A stretch of 64,000 nucleotides of DNA, from the NCBI RefSeq assembly GCF_900243075.1, contig NZ_OEZH01000132.1:30365-94364 (forward strand). Direction: 5' to 3'. This DNA comes from Clostridioides difficile (GTDB taxonomy: Bacteria; Bacillota; Clostridia; Peptostreptococcales; Peptostreptococcaceae). A program made the translations under genes and the position numbers. The notes beneath the pieces were generated by a model. It had not been told where the DNA came from, ran no database searches, and saw nothing but the letters and a program-made list of their open reading frames with translations. Each line of letters opens with the position of its first letter. Within the stretch, counting starts at the first letter, position 1. Of this stretch, positions 37,335 through 48,693 are shown piece after piece.

Positions 37335-39809
37335 ATGAATGAATTGAAAAGAGTATCTTTGTATAATATACACAAAGAGCTTGGAGCAAAACTTGTTGAA
37401 TTTGCTGGCTGGGAAATGCCTTTAGAATATGAAGGTATAAATAAAGAGCATGAGATGGTCAGAAAAAGCGCAGGCATATTTGATGTATCTCATATGGGAG
37501 AGGTACAAGTAAAGGGAGTAGAGTCAGAAAAATTTATACAAAATCTAGTTACAAATGATATAAGCACATTAAAGATAAATGACATTATATATACACCTAT
37601 GTGTTATGAAAATGGTGGAGTAGTTGATGATTTATTAATATATAAATTTAGTGAAGAAGATTATTTATTAGTAATAAATGCAGGAAATATAGATAAAGAT
37701 GTAACATGGATAATAAAACAAAGTGAAGGATACAATGTAGATATAAAAAATGTATCTAATGAAGTGAGTCAATTAGCAGTTCAAGGACCTAAAGCAGAAG
37801 CAATTCTTCAAAAAATTACAGACATAGACTTAAAATCAATAAAATTTTATAAGTCAATGCCATCAACAAAAGTATGTGGTTTACCTTGTTTAGTTTCAAG
37901 AACAGGATATACGGGAGAAGATGGATTTGAGATATATTGTAAAAATGAACATGTAGAAATAATTTGGAATGAAGTTTTAAAGGTTGGACAAGAAGATATA
38001 TGCCCAGCTGGACTAGGTTGTAGAGACACTTTAAGGTTTGAAGCAGCACTACCTTTATATGGTCATGAAATAAATGAACGCATATCTCCACTTGAAGGTG
38101 GTTTATCTATTTTTGTGAAGACAAATAAAGAATCATTTATTGGAAAATCAGTTTTAGCAGAAGAAAAAGAATATGGAGCTAAAAGAAAATTAGTAGGATT
38201 TGAAATGCAAGGCAAAGGGATGCCTAGAAATGGATATGATATAAAGGTTGGTGATAAAACAGTTGGTTTTGTAACAACAGGATGTGCATCTCCAACAACA
38301 GGAAAAATACTAGGCATGGGAATTATAGATTCTGAGTATGCAAAAGTAGGAAATGAAATAGGTATAGCAATCAGAAAAAAAGTTGTTCCTGCAATGATAG
38401 TTAAGAAACCTTTTTATAAAAAACAATATAAGAAAGATAATATTACATTAAATGAAGAAAATAAGTTTTCATATATACCTGCCACAAGTGAAGATAAATC
38501 AAAAATGTTAAAAGTAGTTGGATTAAATTCAGTTGATGAATTATTTTCAGATATACCAGATGAAATAAAATTAAAAAGAGATTTAAATTTGGAAAGTGGA
38601 AAATCTGAATTAGAGGTAAGTAAAATAGTAAAGAGATTGTCAGAAGAAAATTTAAGTTTAGAAGATTTAACTTGTTTTCTTGGAGCTGGTGCATATGACC
38701 ATTATATACCATCAATTATAAAACATATAACTTCAAGGTCTGAATTTTATACAGCATATACTCCATATCAAGCTGAAATAAGTCAAGGAACTTTGCAAGT
38801 AGTATTTGAGTTTCAATCTATGATTGCAGAAATTACAGGTATGGAAATTGCAAATGCATCAATGTATGATGGAGCAACTGCTGCGATAGAAGCCTGCATA
38901 ATGGCAATGAATCAAACTAGAAAAAGTAAAATAGTGGTGTCAAAAACTACACACCCTGAAACTTTGTCAGTATTAAGAACTTACTTACAATATAAAGATT
39001 GTGAGATAGTAGAAGTTGACTTTTGTAATGAATATGGAACTACAAATATAGAAAAATTAAGAACTTCTGTAGATAAAGATACAGCATGTGTTCTTATACA
39101 GACTCCTAATTTCTTTGGAATTATTGAAGAAATGGAAGAAATAGAAAAGATAACTCATGAAAATAAAGCTATGTTAATTATGAGTGTAGACCCAATATCA
39201 TTAGGAGTTTTAAAAACACCAGGTGAGATAGGAGCAGATATTGTTGTTGGAGAGGCTCAATCACTGGGAAATCCTCTTAATTTTGGAGGTCCTTATGTAG
39301 GATTTTTAGCTAGCAAATCTAAGTATACTAGAAAAATGCCAGGGAGAATAGTTGGTCAAAGTTTAGATACAGAAGGAAAAACTGCATATGTGTTAACTTT
39401 ACAAACTAGAGAGCAACATGTAAGAAGAGAAAAAGCAACTTCTAATATATGTTCAAATCAAGCTTTAAATGCTCTTGTAGCTTCAATATATATGGCTACT
39501 ATGGGTAAAGAAGGATTTAAAGAGGTTGGTATGCAATCTATGAAAAAAGCACATTATGCTTATAATAAACTTATACAAACTGGAAAATATAAGCCAATGT
39601 TTAAAGGTAAGTTTTTCAAAGAATTTGCTGTACAAGGAAATCTTAATATAGAAACTATAAATAATAAACTCTTAGAAGAAAATATATTAGGTGGTTATAA
39701 TTTAGAATACAATTACCCAGAGTTAAAAAATTCAACTTTACTTTGTGTGACTGAGAAAAGAAGCAAAGAGGAAATAGATAAGTTAGTTGGAATAATGGAG
39801 GGATTATAA
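37335..39809 (+). CDS. gcvTPA: Fused aminomethyltransferase and glycine dehydrogenase subunit 1
   Basis: 824-aa fusion. Residues 1 to about 365 are GcvT (T-protein): [43 protein letters not shown]. Residues about 375-824 are GcvPA, the N-terminal half of P-protein: [47 protein letters not shown]. It decarboxylates glycine with GcvPB and moves the methylene unit to tetrahydrofolate. SD GGAGGG. The stop overlaps the gcvPB ATG. No gcvH is nearby in the window. Confidence 0.96.
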   Translation: MNELKRVSLYNIHKELGAKLVEFAGWEMPLEYEGINKEHEMVRKSAGIFDVSHMGEVQVKGVESEKFIQNLVTNDISTLKINDIIYTPMCYENGGVVDDLLIYKFSEEDYLLVINAGNIDKDVTWIIKQSEGYNVDIKNVSNEVSQLAVQGPKAEAILQKITDIDLKSIKFYKSMPSTKVCGLPCLVSRTGYTGEDGFEIYCKNEHVEIIWNEVLKVGQEDICPAGLGCRDTLRFEAALPLYGHEINERISPLEGGLSIFVKTNKESFIGKSVLAEEKEYGAKRKLVGFEMQGKGMPRNGYDIKVGDKTVGFVTTGCASPTTGKILGMGIIDSEYAKVGNEIGIAIRKKVVPAMIVKKPFYKKQYKKDNITLNEENKFSYIPATSEDKSKMLKVVGLNSVDELFSDIPDEIKLKRDLNLESGKSELEVSKIVKRLSEENLSLEDLTCFLGAGAYDHYIPSIIKHITSRSEFYTAYTPYQAEISQGTLQVVFEFQSMIAEITGMEIANASMYDGATAAIEACIMAMNQTRKSKIVVSKTTHPETLSVLRTYLQYKDCEIVEVDFCNEYGTTNIEKLRTSVDKDTACVLIQTPNFFGIIEEMEEIEKITHENKAMLIMSVDPISLGVLKTPGEIGADIVVGEAQSLGNPLNFGGPYVGFLASKSKYTRKMPGRIVGQSLDTEGKTAYVLTLQTREQHVRREKATSNICSNQALNALVASIYMATMGKEGFKEVGMQSMKKAHYAYNKLIQTGKYKPMFKGKFFKEFAVQGNLNIETINNKLLEENILGGYNLEYNYPELKNSTLLCVTEKRSKEEIDKLVGIMEGL

Positions 39810-41266
39810 TGAAAGAATATAATAGTTTGTTGATAGATATATCTAAAAAAGGTAGAAAAGCATATTCGCTTCCAAAGTTAGATATAGATGATATAAAAAT
39901 AGAAGATATGATTGGCCAAAGTATGGTAAGAAAAAGCGAATTAAATTTACCAGAAGTTGGTGAATTAGAATTAATTAGGCATTATACTCTATTATCAAAT
40001 AAAAACTTTGGAGTTGATACAGGTTTTTATCCTTTAGGTTCTTGTACTATGAAATATAACCCTAAAATAAATGAAGATATGGCAGCACTTCCAAATTTTA
40101 CTGGAATACATCCATATCAACATTCAGATACAGCACAAGGTTCTCTTTCTTTAATGTATGATTTATCAAATAGACTTGCAGAAATCACAGGTATGGATGA
40201 GGTTACACTACAACCTTCAGCAGGTTCACATGGTGAATTTACAGGGCTTATGATTATAAAAGCATATCATGAAAATAGAGGTGACCATAAGAGAACCAAA
40301 GTTATAATTCCAGATTCTGCCCATGGAACAAATCCAGCAAGTGCAGCTATGGCAAACTTTGATGTTATTCAAATTGTATCTGATAAAAATGGAGCTGTAG
40401 ATATAGATGCTTTAAAAGAAGTTTTAAATGATGAAGTAGCAGCTCTTATGCTTACTAATCCAAGTACTCTTGGTTTGTTTGAAAAGAATATAAAAGAAAT
40501 AGCCACTCTTGTACATGAAGCAGGAGGACTTTTGTATTATGATGGTGCGAATATGAATGCTATTATGGGGATAACAAGACCTGGAGATATGGGATTTGAT
40601 GTAGTTCATCTTAATCTTCATAAGACTTTTTCCACTCCTCATGGAGGAGGAGGGCCAGGAGCTGGTCCTGTTGGAGTTAAAAAAGAGTTGGTACCTTTTT
40701 TACCAATACCAGTAATTGAAAGAAAAGAAGATAAGTATGTATTAAATTATGATAGAGAAAAGTCTATTGGAAAAATTAAAAACTTCTATGGTAATTTTGG
40801 AGTGCTTGTAAGAGCTTACACATATATATTAACTATGGGAAGAGATGGGCTTAAAGAAGCTAGTGAAATGGCCGTTTTAAATGCTAATTATATAAAGGAA
40901 AGTATAAAAGATGATTATATTTTGCCAATAGATACCTTATGTAAGCATGAGTTTGTATTAGGTGGATTACCGAGAGGAGAGGCAAATATAAAAACTATTG
41001 ATATAGCAAAAAGACTACTAGATTATGGATACCATCCTCCAACAATGTACTTCCCTCTTATTATAAATGAGGCACTTATGATAGAGCCTACAGAAAGTGA
41101 GAGCATAGAAACATTAGATAGTTTTATAGAAGCTATGAAAAATGTTGCAAAAGAGGCAAAGGAAAAGCCAGAACTATTGAAAAATGCTCCACATAATACT
41201 ATAGTCAAAAGAGTGGATGATGCAAGGGCAGTAAAAAAACCTATATTAACATGGTCACAAAGGTAA
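39809..41266 (+). CDS. gcvPB: Glycine dehydrogenase (decarboxylating) subunit 2
   Basis: 485-aa PLP subunit of the P-protein. The PLP lysine is K272 in [31 protein letters not shown] and [12 protein letters not shown] are typical. It pairs with the GcvPA half of the preceding fusion. Translational coupling by TAATG overlap at 39807-39811. A terminator follows. Confidence 0.97.
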   Translation: MKEYNSLLIDISKKGRKAYSLPKLDIDDIKIEDMIGQSMVRKSELNLPEVGELELIRHYTLLSNKNFGVDTGFYPLGSCTMKYNPKINEDMAALPNFTGIHPYQHSDTAQGSLSLMYDLSNRLAEITGMDEVTLQPSAGSHGEFTGLMIIKAYHENRGDHKRTKVIIPDSAHGTNPASAAMANFDVIQIVSDKNGAVDIDALKEVLNDEVAALMLTNPSTLGLFEKNIKEIATLVHEAGGLLYYDGANMNAIMGITRPGDMGFDVVHLNLHKTFSTPHGGGGPGAGPVGVKKELVPFLPIPVIERKEDKYVLNYDREKSIGKIKNFYGNFGVLVRAYTYILTMGRDGLKEASEMAVLNANYIKESIKDDYILPIDTLCKHEFVLGGLPRGEANIKTIDIAKRLLDYGYHPPTMYFPLIINEALMIEPTESESIETLDSFIEAMKNVAKEAKEKPELLKNAPHNTIVKRVDDARAVKKPILTWSQR

Positions 41267-41314
41267 ATAATTAAAAAAATAGAAATTTAAAATATAAAGA
41301 AAGTTACATTTATA

Positions 41315-41357
41315 AGAAAAAGCTATCTAACTTAATCTAGTTTAGATAGCTTTTTCT
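41315..41357 (+). terminator. Terminator of the gcv operon
   Basis: 16-bp perfect stem (41315-41330 with 41342-41357, core AAGCTATCTAA) with a T-rich right arm. Confidence 0.88.
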
Positions 41358-41690
41358 ATGTATTGATATGTATGATATTTACTATTAAAGTTTTAAATTA
41401 TGTGAGTATCTATATAGAATATTGTTATGATGATTATAATAACAAAAGTCATAAGAATGAGGGGAATTTATTTTGGCATAATTTTACTTAATCTTTTAGC
41501 TTAAGAGAAACTTAACTAAAATATATCGAAATTCATAAAAATTTAGGAAATCTTAAGAATTATAATGCTTAAATCTTTAGATTTATATTTTATTATATAA
41601 ATTATAGAATAATAAACTAAAAAATTTAGAATTTTATAATATATTTGTAGCTTTGAGTATAAAAAAGCATTAAGTTGAAAGGAGTAGAAT
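41358..41690. other. Gene-free region before the CtpE-like gene
   Basis: AT-rich. A TATAAT at 41561-41566 has no good -35. A weak hairpin (TTGTTAT.. ATAATAACAA) lies near 41423-41445. Nothing else recognised. Confidence 0.4.
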
Positions 41691-44048
41691 ATGGATAGTG
41701 TTAATTTAAAAAGATATAATTGTGATATAAATATTGGATTAAATGACAAGCAACTTCAAAGTAGAATAGATGATAATTTAATTAATGTATTTGATAGTGG
41801 AAAAACTAAAACATATAAACAAATTTTTAAAGATAATATATTTACACTTTTTAATCTCATAAATATTGTCTTAGTCTGTCTATTAGTTTCAGTTGGTTCT
41901 TTTAAAAACACCTTATTTATATTTATTGCTGTAATTAATACTATTATAGGAGTAATTCAAGAAATAAGAGCTAAAAGATTATTGGACAATCTATCTGTTA
42001 TAGTTTCAAATAAGGTATCTGTTATAAGGGAAAAAGAGAAAAAAGAGATTGATGTGCAAGAATTAGTATTAGATGATATTATGATTTTGAAAACAGGCAA
42101 TCAAATTTGTGCAGATTCAAAAGTTCTAGATGGAAAATTAGAGGTAAATGAATCTCTGATTACAGGAGAATCTAATATTATTGTAAAAAATAAGGGTGAC
42201 TTCTTATATTCTGGTAGTTTTGTAGTTTCTGGAGAAGCTTTTGTAAGAGTTGAAAATATAGGAAAAGATAATTATGCAAATAAGATAGCTAATGATGCCA
42301 AGATTTCTAAAAAACATAATTCTCAGCTTAGAAATTCATTAAATGCAATATTAAAAGTTGTTGGTATAATAATTATTCCTCTAGGGATTATATTATTTGC
42401 AAAGCAACATTTTGGAAATGGAGATTCTATAGCTACGTCTGTAGTAGGTACTGTGGCAGCTGTAAATGGTATGATACCAGAAGGTTTAACTCTACTTACA
42501 AGTATTGCTCTAGCTGTAGGAACTATAAAGCTTGCTAGTCATAAAACTTTAGTGCAAGAATTATACTGTGTAGAGACTCTTGCTAGAGTTGATACATTAT
42601 GCCTTGATAAAACAGGTACAATTACAGAAGGTAAAATGCAAGTTGATGATGTGGTAATGTTGGAAGAAGTAGATATTAATGAAATAATGGGGAATATATG
42701 TAATTCTCTTAAAGATGATAATGCAACACTAAATGCAATAAGAGATAAATATAATATTTCAGATACATATAAAGTTAAGAATCTAATACCATTTTCGTCA
42801 GAAAGAAAATACAGTGGAGTTACCTTTGAAAACAGAGGTACATATTTACTAGGAGCATTTGAGTTTATATTTAGAGAAAAATATAAACAACTTAGAGCAG
42901 AGGTTGAAAGATATTCTAAAAAAGGAAATAGAGTAATAGTTTTAGCTCATAGTGATTCTTATATGGAAGATAACAATATACCCAAAGATATAAAACCACT
43001 AGCTTTTATATTGATATTGGACAAAATTAGAGATGAAGCTAAGGAGACTTTAGAATTCTTTTATAATGAAGGTGTAGATATAAAAATTATATCTGGGGAC
43101 AATCCAATAACAGTAAGTGAGGTGGCTAGAAAAGCAGGTCTTAAAACAGCTAGTAATTTTATTGATGCAACAACACTTAAAGATGATAAAGATATATATG
43201 AGGCGGTTGATAAGTACAGCGTTTTTGGTAGAGTAAGTCCACAACAGAAAAAACAAATGATTTTAGCATTAAAAAAACAAAATCATACAGTAGCTATGAC
43301 TGGAGATGGTGTAAATGATGTGTTAGCACTTAAAGAAGCTGATTGTAGTATCGCCATGGCATCTGGAAGTGATGTTACTAAAAATGTTTCTAATTTAGTT
43401 TTGTTGGATTCAAACTTTGCATCAATGCCAAAAGTTGTTATGGAAGGAAGAAGGGTAATCAATAATATTCAAAGAGCATCTTCTTTGTTCTTAGTAAAGA
43501 CAATTTTTTCATTCTTCTTGTCGCTGTTAACATTATTCTTCTTCAGTAGACAGTATCCATTTGTGCCTATACAATTGTCACTGATTGGTGCTGTAACAGT
43601 GGGTATACCATCATTCTTCTTAGCCCTTGAAGCAAATAAAAGTAGAATTTCAGGAAACTTTTTACTCAATATATTAAAAAATGCTTTACCAGGAGCACTA
43701 TGTGTGACAGTAAATGTAATTATTGTTTACAATATAGTTGAATATTTAGGTTATAGTTCAAGTGTATTTTCTACAATGTGTGCTATATTAACTGGTATAT
43801 GTGGTCTTTTGATATTAAGACAACAATGTCTACCATTTAATAAAGAAAGATTATTTTTAATTGTAAGTATGACTATTGCATTTGTTGTTGGAATTCTATT
43901 TTTAGGTGGATTATTCTCATTTGTAGCATTGAATAGAGAATTAATTCTCATAACTATGGCACTAGCAGTATTAATGCCAATTATGATAAAAGTTATGTTA
44001 TTCGTGTTGGATGAGATATTAGATACAATAGTTCCAGATTTAAATTAA
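41691..44048 (+). CDS. CtpE-like cation P-type ATPase
   Basis: 785-aa P-type ATPase. Actuator LITGESN, membrane motif GMIPEGLTLLTS (M4), phosphorylation site CLDKTGTITEG, hinge MTGDGVNDVLALKEADC, and about ten membrane segments. The MIPEGL pattern and lack of heavy-metal-binding N-domain fit the CtpE group, which takes up calcium in mycobacteria, and separates it from the SERCA-like pump at 11.6 kb (VPEGLP). SD AAAGGAG. It ends at a terminator shared with the convergent ppnP gene. Confidence 0.85.
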   Translation: MDSVNLKRYNCDINIGLNDKQLQSRIDDNLINVFDSGKTKTYKQIFKDNIFTLFNLINIVLVCLLVSVGSFKNTLFIFIAVINTIIGVIQEIRAKRLLDNLSVIVSNKVSVIREKEKKEIDVQELVLDDIMILKTGNQICADSKVLDGKLEVNESLITGESNIIVKNKGDFLYSGSFVVSGEAFVRVENIGKDNYANKIANDAKISKKHNSQLRNSLNAILKVVGIIIIPLGIILFAKQHFGNGDSIATSVVGTVAAVNGMIPEGLTLLTSIALAVGTIKLASHKTLVQELYCVETLARVDTLCLDKTGTITEGKMQVDDVVMLEEVDINEIMGNICNSLKDDNATLNAIRDKYNISDTYKVKNLIPFSSERKYSGVTFENRGTYLLGAFEFIFREKYKQLRAEVERYSKKGNRVIVLAHSDSYMEDNNIPKDIKPLAFILILDKIRDEAKETLEFFYNEGVDIKIISGDNPITVSEVARKAGLKTASNFIDATTLKDDKDIYEAVDKYSVFGRVSPQQKKQMILALKKQNHTVAMTGDGVNDVLALKEADCSIAMASGSDVTKNVSNLVLLDSNFASMPKVVMEGRRVINNIQRASSLFLVKTIFSFFLSLLTLFFFSRQYPFVPIQLSLIGAVTVGIPSFFLALEANKSRISGNFLLNILKNALPGALCVTVNVIIVYNIVEYLGYSSSVFSTMCAILTGICGLLILRQQCLPFNKERLFLIVSMTIAFVVGILFLGGLFSFVALNRELILITMALAVLMPIMIKVMLFVLDEILDTIVPDLN

Positions 44049-44062
44049 CTTTAAATTGATAT

Positions 44063-44097
44063 AAAAAAGAGCAGTTTTTATTGAACTGCTCTTTTTA
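44063..44097. terminator. Bidirectional terminator
   Basis: 13-bp perfect stem (AAAAAGAGCAGTT / AACTGCTCTTTTT) between convergent genes; T-runs on both strands. Confidence 0.9.
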
Positions 44098-44133
44098 GAT
44101 GTGTTTAATTTTATGTAAGAATATGTATTTTTA

Positions 44134-44451
44134 TTAATCAGCTATATATGAGCAACAGTAGTCAACAACTTCATTAACTTTTAAATCAAAACTTGAATCA
44201 CTAGGAACATTAAATTTTTGACCTTCTTTATAAGTTATAAACTCATTGCTTCCAGGTAGCTTTACATCCATACTTCCAGCAAGCATTTCCATTATTTCTT
44301 CTTCTCTAGTAGAAAAAGTATATTCTCCTGGTAACATCAATCCTAAAGTTTTTCTTTCTCCATTAGGCAGTATTATTACTCTACTACTTACTTTACCATC
44401 AAAATAAACGTTTGCCTTTTTTACTGCAGTAACATTCTTAAATTCACTCAT
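44134..44451 (-). CDS. ppnP: Pyrimidine/purine nucleoside phosphorylase PpnP
   Basis: 105-aa single-cupin protein of the DUF1255/YaiE family: [57 protein letters not shown]. It phosphorolyses a range of nucleosides to free bases. SD GGAGG before the ATG at 44451. A guanine deaminase 1.5 kb away belongs to the same purine salvage theme. Confidence 0.92.
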   Translation of the reverse strand: MSEFKNVTAVKKANVYFDGKVSSRVIILPNGERKTLGLMLPGEYTFSTREEEIMEMLAGSMDVKLPGSNEFITYKEGQKFNVPSDSSFDLKVNEVVDYCCSYIAD

Positions 44452-44787
44452 TAGATAAAACCTCCAAAATTATTTGTACATATATATTATATAAAAATAA
44501 TATAAAAATTGCTATATATTTACAAATAAAATTTAGTATTTCTTAAAAAAATTAATGAAAATAAAAAGGTGAAAGCTCTTAAATTGATAAAGAAAGTATA
44601 AAATAAATTGTAAAGGAATTAAGAAAAGAAGATGATGAAGAGTTGTATATTTAAAATATTAAAAATTTTGGTGTTAGTACAAAAGAGATTGTATTAACAT
44701 GAAAACATAGAACATTAGAACTATTTGATAATTACAGTTTATATATTATAATAAAATAAATTATTAATTGTAAAAGAGGTGAATTTT
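44452..44787. other. Gene-free region between ppnP and the DUF1835-like gene
   Basis: AT-rich. A purine-rich stretch at about 44590-44720 reads as gene-like peptide (IVKELRKEDDEELYI) in one frame, but with three stops. It might be a decayed gene or chance. Confidence 0.35.
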
Positions 44788-45543
44788 ATGGCACATATAT
44801 GCTTTGATGATATTTGCTATTATTTATTAAAAGAAGCAATGAAGTTAAAGTTAATACCACATAATAAAATTGTATTACTAGAAGATGATTTATCAATAGG
44901 TAATATTTCAGATGTAAATAATCACAAATTAAGAGAAAATATATTTAAGATTAGAAATGTTTTTGAAAATAATCCGAAACTATTATTCAAGTCAGATTTG
45001 CTAGAAGATAGGAAATTAGCAAAACATAGAGATATAATAATATGGTGTGCAAATAACCCAAAAGATTTATGTGGAATGTATTATGTAGTGAGTAAATTTC
45101 AAGATAAAAATATAAAAATTGTATTAGTAGATGAAAAAAAGACAGAAGATGCTCTAATTAGATATTCATTTACCAGTGAAATGTCTCCAGAAGATTTTCC
45201 ATTTTTTTTAGATAAGACACTAGTAATTGGTTTTAATGAAAAATTAGAATTTAAAAATAAATGGGATGTATTAGTTAAAGAAAATGCTATTTTTAGAGCA
45301 TTAGTAGGGAAAGAAATTAAAAGTGTTGAAGAAACTTATTTTGATAAATATATATTAAGAAATATCAGTGACAAATGGCAACCCTTAATTGAAGTGGTTG
45401 CAAACTGTATGTTTGAAGATGAAATTCGTGTAAAAGATTGGTTTATACTTTGGAGGTTGGAGAAGTTATCAAATTTAAAAGTAATAGAAATAAAAGGAAG
45501 TAAAGGTGATTTTTATTCTGATAGTGAGATAAGAAAAATTTAA
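44788..45543 (+). CDS. DUF1835-like hypothetical protein
   Basis: 251-aa soluble protein. The beginning (HICFDDICYYLLKEAMK, VLLEDDLSIGNIS) and the later DKWQPLIEVVANCMFEDEIRVKDWFILWRLEKL in parts match the two-part DUF1835/DUF3658 pattern as I know it. No function is established. The start at 44788 is preferred over a GTG at 44779 because GAGGTG stands 7 bases upstream. Single gene, no close operon partner. Confidence 0.65.
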   Translation: MAHICFDDICYYLLKEAMKLKLIPHNKIVLLEDDLSIGNISDVNNHKLRENIFKIRNVFENNPKLLFKSDLLEDRKLAKHRDIIIWCANNPKDLCGMYYVVSKFQDKNIKIVLVDEKKTEDALIRYSFTSEMSPEDFPFFLDKTLVIGFNEKLEFKNKWDVLVKENAIFRALVGKEIKSVEETYFDKYILRNISDKWQPLIEVVANCMFEDEIRVKDWFILWRLEKLSNLKVIEIKGSKGDFYSDSEIRKI

Positions 45544-45590
45544 AAATTGAATTTATAATAAATTGTATTAAATCAATCATGGATATAACT

Positions 45591-45785
45591 ATGAAGAAAA
45601 ATATCTTAAAAGTATTACTATCTTTATCAATAATAAGTACAATATTTGTTCTATAAGTTAAAAATATAATAACTAATGATTTAGGGATAAGTATGCTAAA
45701 CAAAAAAGAAATACTTATTTCAGGTATATTAGTATATATTTTAATTGCATTTTTAGTCAATAGTATAAATCTAATAATAATATAG
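45591..45785 (+). pseudogene. Small membrane-protein ORF interrupted by an in-frame stop
   Basis: ATG at 45591 opens a signal-like peptide of 21 residues (MKKNILKVLLSLSIISTIFVL), then TAA at 45654. The same frame continues and ends with an 11-residue-plus hydrophobic stretch (ISGILVYILIAFLVNS) up to TAG at 45783. Read through, it would be a 64-aa membrane protein. SD is weak. Either a broken gene or two chance fragments. Confidence 0.35.
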
Positions 45786-45880
45786 TTTATGATTATAAAT
45801 GTCAAAATGTATCTTGCTATAAAGGAGTTTTATAGCTTTACCTATAATATAGTCACTAAATTTATAAATAAACTAAAGAA

Positions 45881-45928
45881 AAAGAGTGTATTTTAACCTA
45901 CAGTTTTTAGATTTAAAATATACTCTTT
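45881..45928. terminator. Terminator of the guanine deaminase gene
   Basis: 16-bp stem with one G-U pair (45881-45896 with 45913-45928, AAAGAGTGTATTTTAA). T-rich on both strands; serves the minus-strand gene. Confidence 0.8.
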
Positions 45929-45993
45929 TATTAATTATAGTTATATAAATTAACCAGATTATATAAACACATTATATATAATTAAAATTTTTA

Positions 45994-47271
45994 TTAAAAT
46001 TCTATATTAGGTTCTTCAATTAATTTTCCACATACATATCTATGAATGATATTCCTATCATCACCAACATATATAAATCTTTCAAGTCTTTCAAGTATAG
46101 AATAATTGGCATGATTTAAATCTGAATCATCAATAATCAATGCATCAAAATCATACTCTTCTTCAAAGCTACCAACTTTTCCAAAGAAACCTCCACCACT
46201 TTTGGTTGCAATATAAAAAGCTTCAGACAAAGATAGGAAATTACACTTCTTACCAGAATTCACCCAATATAATTTAGATAATTGTATTGCAGATACCATT
46301 GCTTTAAATATTGATAATGTATGTCCACCACTTATATCTGAACCAAGCGCTAATCTAATATTATTATCAATCAATTTTCTGATAGGCATAGCACCACTAC
46401 CAACATTAAAGTTAGAAGCTGGGCAGTGAACTGCCATAACATTATTTTCTCTCATTAAATCTATTTCTTCCTGAGAACAATGAACACAATGAGCCATTAG
46501 AGTAGGAGTTTGACCAAATAAATTATATCTATTATAGGCATCTCCATAAAATTTAGATTCAGGTTCTAAACTTTTAACCCATTCAATTTCATCATGATTT
46601 TCAGATAAGTGTGATTGTATAGGAATATTATATTTTAAACATAAATCTCCTAAACTTTTTAAAAGTTCACTTGTACAACTTGGGATAAATCTAGGAGTTA
46701 TGATTGGTTTTACAATAGAATCTGTATCACTATATTTGTTTATAATTTCTTCTGTATCAGTAATAGAATCATAAGTGTTTTCCAACAAAGTATCAGGGCA
46801 ATTCATATTCATATTTACTTTACCGACATATGCTCCAAGACCAACTTCTTTGAATATATCCATAAGTTTCATAGAAGCTTCTTTATGTACTGTTGCAAAT
46901 ACTGCTATTCTTGTAGTTCCAGATTTCCAAACTTCTTTTACAAATTTTTTATACATTTTCGTTGCATATTCTATATCTTCATAATTTGACTCTTCTGGAA
47001 ATGTATAAGTTTCAAGCCATGGCAAAAGTTCTTTATCCATAGCCATTCCAAGGTTTTTAAATTGAGAGGCATGGCAATGAAGGTCATTCATACCAGGTAT
47101 TATAAGTTTATCAGTGTAATCTACTATTTCTAGATTTTTATATTCTTTAGGTATTTCTTTAAAGATTCCTTTTACCTTGCCTTTTTCTAGTATAATGTAA
47201 CTATTTTCAAATACTGTGAAAGTGTCTGAAGTTTTTGTGAAAATTATATTTCCTTTTAGTGCTTTTAACAT
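45994..47271 (-). CDS. guaD: Guanine deaminase
   Basis: 425-aa zinc amidohydrolase converting guanine to xanthine and ammonia. Metal and substrate motifs: GMNDLHCHASQ, TPRFIPSCT, QSHLSEN, AHCVHCS, HCPASNFNVGSG, LGSDISGG. SD AAGGAGA 6 bases before the ATG. It is a single gene with its own terminator. It fits purine salvage with PpnP. Confidence 0.93.
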   Translation of the reverse strand: MLKALKGNIIFTKTSDTFTVFENSYIILEKGKVKGIFKEIPKEYKNLEIVDYTDKLIIPGMNDLHCHASQFKNLGMAMDKELLPWLETYTFPEESNYEDIEYATKMYKKFVKEVWKSGTTRIAVFATVHKEASMKLMDIFKEVGLGAYVGKVNMNMNCPDTLLENTYDSITDTEEIINKYSDTDSIVKPIITPRFIPSCTSELLKSLGDLCLKYNIPIQSHLSENHDEIEWVKSLEPESKFYGDAYNRYNLFGQTPTLMAHCVHCSQEEIDLMRENNVMAVHCPASNFNVGSGAMPIRKLIDNNIRLALGSDISGGHTLSIFKAMVSAIQLSKLYWVNSGKKCNFLSLSEAFYIATKSGGGFFGKVGSFEEEYDFDALIIDDSDLNHANYSILERLERFIYVGDDRNIIHRYVCGKLIEEPNIEF

Positions 47272-47502
47272 ATAAGTCTCCTTAGTTTTAGATTTGTTAA
47301 TTTTAGTATATGTAAGTTATCTTTTGGTTTTATAAATTAAAATTTTACCATATGTATTATATCAAATCTGAATAATAAATACTATTAGATAATAGTAAAT
47401 ATTAGTGAAGTGTAGTTGTTTAGTAGTATTTATTATTATCTATAACTGACATTTAAGAAAAATATGATGTTGACTGACATTTAACTGACATAAAACTGAA
47501 CA

Positions 47503-47650
47503 TTATTTAAAGAGAACATTACTTATATTCTCACATGCTTCCTTATCCATTTTATCTAAAATGTGAGAATGGCTATTCATAGTTATTTTTATATCAGTAT
47601 GTTCTAATTTTAAAAAAATTGTTTTTATATTGGCTTCAGCTAGAAATATA
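47503..47650 (-). pseudogene. Remnant of a tyrosine recombinase C-terminus
   Basis: On the minus strand the frame ending at TAA (47503-47505) reads AEANIKTIFLKLEHTDIKIT, then MNSHSHILDKMDKEA. This is the end of a phage/ICE integrase (usual form LGHSSIxxTMDxYSHVL). The catalytic Tyr position holds His, and nothing upstream continues the fold. A dead integration scar next to the CRISPR array. Confidence 0.7.
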
Positions 47651-47782
47651 ATAAAGAAGTTAAAAGAAGTGTTGAATTTATGGGCAATTACACAGGAAGA
47701 ATATAATAAACATTTACAAACACGTAGGTGCTATTCAATTTATAAATTATTCTATTTTTATTTTATAGTATAAATTTTATGA

Positions 47783-47964
47783 TATAATAAAAATATAGAA
47801 GTTTTGCAGTGACCGGTATTTATGCTAAAGTATGCTTTAACAGTTGAAATATAAGGTATTGAGAACGTTTGAGAACTATTATCAATTGCACTATTGCTCG
47901 CTCACTGCAAATTTAAGAGAGTTGTATGTGTATAAGTATTGGAAATGCTCAATTTATTTTGAGG
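47783..47964 (+). promoter_or_regulatory. CRISPR leader with probable promoter
   Basis: TATAAT at 47783-47788 with only a weak -35 would start a transcript near 47795, giving a leader of about 170 bases before the first repeat. TTGCAGTGA (47804-47812) and its exact complement TCACTGCAA (47902-47910) bracket about 90 bp of leader. AT-rich otherwise. The leader side fits the degenerate last repeat at the other end. Confidence 0.6.
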
Positions 47965-48582
47965 GTTTTATATTAACTATGTGGTATGTAAATTTCTTTT
48001 TCGCCAGTTTCTCTGTTTGTTACAAGTGCGTTTTATATTAACTATGTGGTATGTAAATCAAGAAATCAACTCATCATCATAATGTTTTTTGACTAGTTTT
48101 ATATTAACTATGTGGTATGTAAATGTAACTAACTCACTAGTCATATTATCAAAACCTCCAACGTTTTATATTAACTATGTGGTATGTAAATCGTTTATCT
48201 TCTGATATAACTAAGATATTCTTTATAAGTTTTATATTAACTATGTGGTATGTAAATATGGGTTTAATTCATCACTGTAAACACTATTCCAAGTTTTATA
48301 TTAACTATGTGGTATGTAAATTGACGTAGATGGTGAGGATTATTTAGTATCACTTAAAAGTTTTATATTAACTATGTGGTATGTAAATATCTTTGGAATG
48401 GATACATAGACCACTTGTGGAAGAGTTTTATATTAACTATGTGGTATGTAAATAGTTTTGAATTTGCTATTGAAAGTAATGGAGTTAGTTTTATATTAAC
48501 TATGTGGTATGTAAATCTAGATATGAATATTTAGAGGATTATTCGTACTTTCTGTTTTATATTAACTATGTTATATAAAATA
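47965..48582 (+). CRISPR. Type I-B-like CRISPR array, 10 repeats and 9 spacers
   Basis: 29-bp repeat beginning GTTTTATATTAACTATG and ending TGGTATGTAAAT. Repeats start at 47965, 48030, 48096, 48163, 48229, 48293, 48360, 48425, 48488 and 48554. Nine are identical and the last (48554) decays after ACTATG. Spacers are 34-38 bp and all different. The repeat is the one known from C. difficile type I-B arrays. No cas gene lies in the window, so the array must rely on Cas proteins encoded elsewhere. Confidence 0.97.
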
Positions 48583-48693
48583 TTATAAGCCATATCAAAC
48601 ATAAAATTTATATGTTATAGGTGAAGGAATATGCAATAAGATAAGCTTTATGACTAAAGAAAAATATAATATGCTAAAAGGGAATGATAGATT

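Noticed and set aside
44590..44720. Decayed gene between ppnP and the DUF1835-like gene
   Set aside because: Peptide-like text is broken by three stops, about what AT-rich DNA gives by chance; no homology recognised.
45443..45805. 120-aa minus-strand open frame
   Set aside because: It overlaps the end of the DUF1835-like gene and an AT-rich intergenic region, has no SD, and its composition is Ile/Phe/Leu from AT bias.
47640..47760. Plus-strand frame reading LNLWAITQEEYNKHLQT
   Set aside because: It looks gene-like for about 25 codons but has no start, and may only be another mobile-element fragment; too short to call.
47844..48041. 65-aa open frame in the CRISPR leader
   Set aside because: It runs through the leader and first repeats and only exists because the repeat is open in that frame.
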